A program made the position numbers and the translations under genes. Shown piece after piece: positions 61,202 to 64,000 of a DNA stretch of 64,000 nucleotides. The stretch comes from Aeromicrobium piscarium (GTDB taxonomy: Bacteria > Actinomycetota > Actinomycetes > Propionibacteriales > Nocardioidaceae), in assembly GCF_007421815.1 (NCBI RefSeq), contig NZ_VLNT01000002.1, forward strand, positions 384,732 to 448,731, in the 5' to 3' direction. Within the stretch, counting starts at the first letter, position 1, and every line of letters starts with the position of its first letter. The notes beneath the pieces were generated by a model. It was not told where the DNA came from. It saw only the letters and a list, made by a program, of their open reading frames with translations, and made no database searches.

Positions 61202-62029
61202 TCAGCCCAGCAGCCGGGCGAACTGTTCGGGATCCGTCAGATTGGCGCCGAGAGGGAAGCCCACTTTGCCCGTGCCGTGATAGTCGCTCGACCCGGTCCG
61301 GATGAGGCCGAGTTCGTCCGCCATGCCCGCGAGCGCCTCGCGATCCTTCGCATCGTGATCGTTGTGATCGACCTCGATGCCCGCAAGACCGATGTCCGCG
61401 AGATCGGCGAACACCCCCAGGTCGAGGACCTCACGGCTCTCCCGCGCCCACGGGTGGGCGATCACCGCACATCCACCCGCTGCGACCAGCAGCTCGATGG
61501 CCCGCGGAAGATCGGCGGCATAGCGGTCGACATAGGCGGGCTTGCCCGGCGAGAGCAGGGTGGCGAAGGCCTCCTCACGCGAGGCGATGTAACCCTTGGC
61601 GATCAGCGCGTCGGCGATGTGCGGACGCCCCGAGGAAATCGCATCGGCCGCGACGGCGCGTACGTCTTCTTCCGTGATCGCATAGCCCAGCTCGTTCAAC
61701 CGCGCGATCGTCAGCGGCAGGCGGTCATCGCGGCCACCGAGCACTCGCTCCAACTCCTCGACAAGGGGCGCATAGGAGGGATCGAATTCGTAGCCGAGCA
61801 GATGCACGCTCGCACCCGCGTATCGCGTGGAGATCTCGATCCCTCGCACCACCCGGATACCGCCGACATCATCGGCGGTCGCCTGGGCCTCCTCCCAGCC
61901 CGCGGTGGAGTCATGGTCGGTCAACGCCACGATGTCCAGACCGGCGCGCTCGCGCGCGTTGCGGACGAGCTCAGCAGGAGTGTCCGTGCCGTCGGAACGA
62001 TTCGAGTGCGTGTGAAGGTCGATGCGCAC
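61202..62029 (-). CDS. PHP-domain phosphoesterase (YciV/RNase AM-like)
   Basis: 275 residues: DLHTHSNRSDGTDTP, ALTDHDST, GIEIST, VIAHPW and SSDYHG are the metal-binding PHP motifs. Relatives hydrolyse nucleoside 3',5'-bisphosphates or trim RNA 5' ends. GTG 62029 is 6 nt after TAGCCT (62036-62041). Confidence 0.92.
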   Translation of the reverse strand: MRIDLHTHSNRSDGTDTPAELVRNARERAGLDIVALTDHDSTAGWEEAQATADDVGGIRVVRGIEISTRYAGASVHLLGYEFDPSYAPLVEELERVLGGRDDRLPLTIARLNELGYAITEEDVRAVAADAISSGRPHIADALIAKGYIASREEAFATLLSPGKPAYVDRYAADLPRAIELLVAAGGCAVIAHPWARESREVLDLGVFADLADIGLAGIEVDHNDHDAKDREALAGMADELGLIRTGSSDYHGTGKVGFPLGANLTDPEQFARLLG

Positions 62030-62093
62030 GCCCCCAGGCTAGGGCATGTATCCTCCATCAGCGGCGATGACACAAGCCCGCACGGCGCATCGG

Positions 62094-63011
62094 TCAGTCG
62101 TAGTAGTGGACCGTCTGGCGCAAGGTCTCGGCGTGGTCGTAGATCTCCTCGAGAGTCTCGATCGGATGTCGCGTCTCGTTCTTGTCTTCATCGAACGTTC
62201 CCAGGTACCGCTGAGAGGTATTGAAGTGGAGTCTGGCGATGGGCTTGCGGTTGTTGTCGTCGAGCAAGACCCCGAAGTACGACTTGGTATCGCGCTGAGC
62301 CACGCGACCTACCGCGACTTCGCTGCAAACGATGGCCCGCACGATCTGGAAGGCCTCTAACTCTTCGAGTGTCGTGGTGATGCCGTCGCGATTCTCCGAC
62401 TGTTCAAGATCTGCTTCGGCAACCGGCTCACTGAGAGAGCTCGCGGCGGACACCGGCTCCACCGCCTGGCCACCCAAGGCGGCCTTGAGCCGGTCATTCA
62501 CCCGGTCTGCGAGAAACTGCTTATGGGCTTTGACGACTAAGCCGGTGAACTGGTCACGGACTCGCTGAGTGAACGACCCGCCATATACCTGTGAAGTGAG
62601 AAATCGTACCCACTCCACATCCGGCTCCACGAATTGAGCACCGAGCACTCTCTTCAGCTCGCCGATGTACTTGAGCTCTTCAGCGGCATTGAGCACCGAT
62701 TCGAGGTCGAAGGTTCCCTTGGCGAGTTTCGCCAACTCCCGGATCAGGTTTGCATCCAAGTCCGTTACCTTCAATACCAGGAACGGCTTCTCGTCCATCC
62801 GGTTCGGAGCGTCCAGATCGGTGTAGAAATGGTAGTCATCGCCATTGGTCAACAGGGCGATACGAGCGTGCGTGACGGCAAAATAGCGGAACAGTTGCGA
62901 CGCATGCCGGAGGCTCAGTTCGTCACCATGACGTTTGCACTCGATCAGGATCTGAACCTCGCCCTCATTCATAATGGCGTAGTCGATCTTCTCACCGCGC
63001 TTGGGTCTGCC
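62094..63011 (-). pseudogene. HsdR-N-domain-like nuclease gene, 5' end removed by IS3
   Basis: The intact 3' part encodes a PD-(D/E)XK-like start (GRPKRGEKIDYAIMNEGEVQ, ILIECKRHG: the E-x-K of a restriction-type core), then a helical middle. Relatives have about 80-100 residues before GxKKGEKVDYAI; here the frame meets IS sequence at about 63011-63022. An ATG at 62972 could still give 292 residues, without the first catalytic residue region. Confidence 0.8.
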
Positions 63012-63070
63012 CCGAGTTTGGTTGACACCTGACGTGTGAGGATTCGTTTCTCGCAGGAGAGGATGTCGAC

Positions 63071-63358
63071 ATGCCAGCGCCCTATCCGAAGGAGTTCCGC
63101 GACGATGTCGTGGCTGTGGCCCGTCAGGGCCAGGCTCCGTTGTCCCAGATCGCGAAGGACTTCGGGATCTCCGAAGGAACGCTGTCGAACTGGTTGAAGA
63201 AGGCCGACATTGAGGACGGCCACCGCCCTGGTCTGACCGAGGCCGACCGTGCCGAGCTGCGTGAGGCGAAGAAGCGGATCCGGCTGTTGGAGCAGGAGAA
63301 CGAGGTCCTGCGGCGGGCGGCTGCGTATCTGTCGCAGGCGAACCTGCCGGGAAAATAG
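63071..63358 (+). CDS. IS3-family transposase OrfA (first element)
   Basis: 95 residues: helix-turn-helix PLSQIAKDFGISEGTLSNWLKKAD and a leucine-zipper RIRLLEQENEVLRRAAAYL. The end has the slippery heptamer G-GGA-AAA (63349-63355) directly before TAG, the usual site for a -1 frameshift into orfB. ATG 63071 follows AGGAGAGG. Confidence 0.93.
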   Translation: MPAPYPKEFRDDVVAVARQGQAPLSQIAKDFGISEGTLSNWLKKADIEDGHRPGLTEADRAELREAKKRIRLLEQENEVLRRAAAYLSQANLPGK

Positions 63359-63681
63359 TCTTCCCGCTCGTCCGTGAGATGGCCGCGGCCGGTGCCCCTG
63401 TTCGGGTGCCGGTCGCGGTGGCGTGCAGGGTGCTGGGGCTCTCGCCCCAGGGGTATTACCAGTGGCTCAAGGACCCCGTCAGTCAGCGGGACTACGACGA
63501 CGCCCACCTGATCGATGTCCTGCTCGAGGTCCATGCCGACGATCCGACCTTGGGCTATCGGTTCCTGACCGACGAGCTCGCCGATGAGCACGGCATCACG
63601 GTCGGCGAGAACCGTGTCCATCGGCTCTGCCAAGTCGCGGGGATCACCGCCTCGCACCACAAGGGCGTGATGCAGCCGTAG
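63352..63681 (+). pseudogene. IS3-family OrfB, truncated after about 105 residues
   Basis: In the -1 frame: IVFPLVREMAAAGAPVRVPV, the HTH_21 domain (DPTLGYRFLTDELADEHG), then NRVHRLCQVAGITASHHK, after which similarity to OrfB stops and a TAG follows. The DDE catalytic domain is missing, so this copy cannot transpose itself. Confidence 0.88.
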
Positions 63682-63728
63682 GTGACAACTGACTTCTGGT
63701 GCGCAGCATCAGAGGAGAGGATGTCGCT

Positions 63729-64000
63729 ATGCCTGCTCCCTATCCGCAAGAGTTCCGCGATGACGTGGTCGCGGTCGCTCGTGGGCGAGACTCGAAGACC
63801 ACGTTGAAGCAGATCGCTGAGGACTTCGGCATCGCTGAGGCCACGCTCACGAACTGGCTGAAGGCCGCCGACGTCGAGGACGGCACCCGGCCCGGTGTGA
63901 GCGCCAGCGAGGTGGCAGAGCTGCGCGAGCTGAAGCGTCGCAACCGGTTGCTGGAGCAAGAGAACGAGGTTCTGCGTCGAGCGGCGGCCTACCTGTCTCA
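63729..64000 (+). CDS. IS3-family transposase OrfA (second element), cut by window edge
   Basis: At least 90 residues: LKQIAEDFGIAEATLTNWLK and a zipper NRLLEQENEVLRRAAAYLS. About two thirds identical by eye to the first OrfA. ATG 63729 follows AGGAGAGG. The rest lies outside the window. Confidence 0.92.
   Translation, partial: MPAPYPQEFRDDVVAVARGRDSKTTLKQIAEDFGIAEATLTNWLKAADVEDGTRPGVSASEVAELRELKRRNRLLEQENEVLRRAAAYLS

Larger units (their letters stand above)
63023..64000 (+). mobile_element. IS3-family element interrupted by a second IS3-family element
   Basis: The first IS begins near 63023 (TGACACCTGACG). Its orfB breaks off near 63665-63681, where a second left end begins (TGACAACTGAC near 63683) with its own orfA running to the window edge. 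The two orfA genes are related but distinct, so this is a nested insertion of two IS types, not a duplication. Confidence 0.8.

Noticed and set aside
63352..63681. Intact OrfB transposase
   Set aside because: It lacks the DDE domain and ends at the second IS.

Overview
The window comes from a high-GC Actinomycetota chromosome. Supporting signs are the AdnA/AdnB helicase-nucleases, mycoredoxin, UvrD2, MoeZ, a UPF0182 membrane protein, DUF3107, and the frequent use of GTG starts and leaderless promoters. The gene order from about 29.5 to 56.1 kb follows, from memory, the block Rv3193c-Rv3213c of Mycobacterium tuberculosis, so this part is ancestral core. The sequence alone does not fix the genus.

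Region 1 (1 to about 24.92 kb) is the right-hand part of an integrative and conjugative element. It sits at the 3' end of an initiator tRNA-Met gene (24925-25001, minus), with a tyrosine integrase and a helix-turn-helix excisionase beside it. The left end, the second attachment site and any relaxase lie outside the window. The transfer genes run left to right: ParB-like protein, membrane-anchored protein, M23 peptidoglycan hydrolase, two DUF6112-like pilin-type proteins, a VirB6-like (SCO6881-type) membrane protein, an SCO6880-type protein, a VirB4-like ATPase, an ArdC-like antirestriction protein and a VirD4/TraG coupling ATPase. These are followed by an SSB-like protein, small element proteins and a HigB/HigA-type toxin-antitoxin pair. 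Two metal-resistance cargoes interrupt the transfer genes. The first is cmtR, a P1B-type ATPase, a DsbA-like thioredoxin and a VKOR-like reoxidase in one minus-strand operon, with a divergent isoprenylcysteine-methyltransferase-like gene. The second is merR and merA, divergent from a MerR-type promoter.

Region 2 (25.0-29.5 kb) has YbaK, an RND transporter with a divergent MarR regulator and shared operator, and a small membrane protein. Region 3 (29.5-56.1 kb) is the conserved block: UPF0182, PPA1309 family, PDZ/Lon-like protease, zinc-metalloprotease-like protein, Nudix, YgjP-like peptidase, a ThiF/cyclodehydratase-like protein, ABC1 kinase, UvrD2, mycoredoxin, NudC, AdnB, AdnA, alkyltransferase-like protein, MoeZ, TetR, DUF3107, ferritin-like protein, DEAD-box helicase, L,D-transpeptidase and ParA-like ATPase. 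A whiB7 gene, expected beside ABC1/uvrD2 in many relatives, is not seen.

Region 4 (56.2-64.0 kb) has a short-chain dehydrogenase and a hydrolase, a small repressor with a membrane protein, a SRPBCC/DUF4166/membrane/TetR cluster with two operator palindromes on its promoter, a PHP phosphoesterase, and an HsdR-like gene cut by an IS3-family element that is itself cut by a second related IS3 element at the window edge.

Two patterns span the chromosome. Many core genes have a TANNNT hexamer exactly 6-7 nt before the start codon, the signature of leaderless mRNAs. Most core intergenic gaps carry palindromic repeats, each gap with a different arm sequence; none were seen in the conjugative element.
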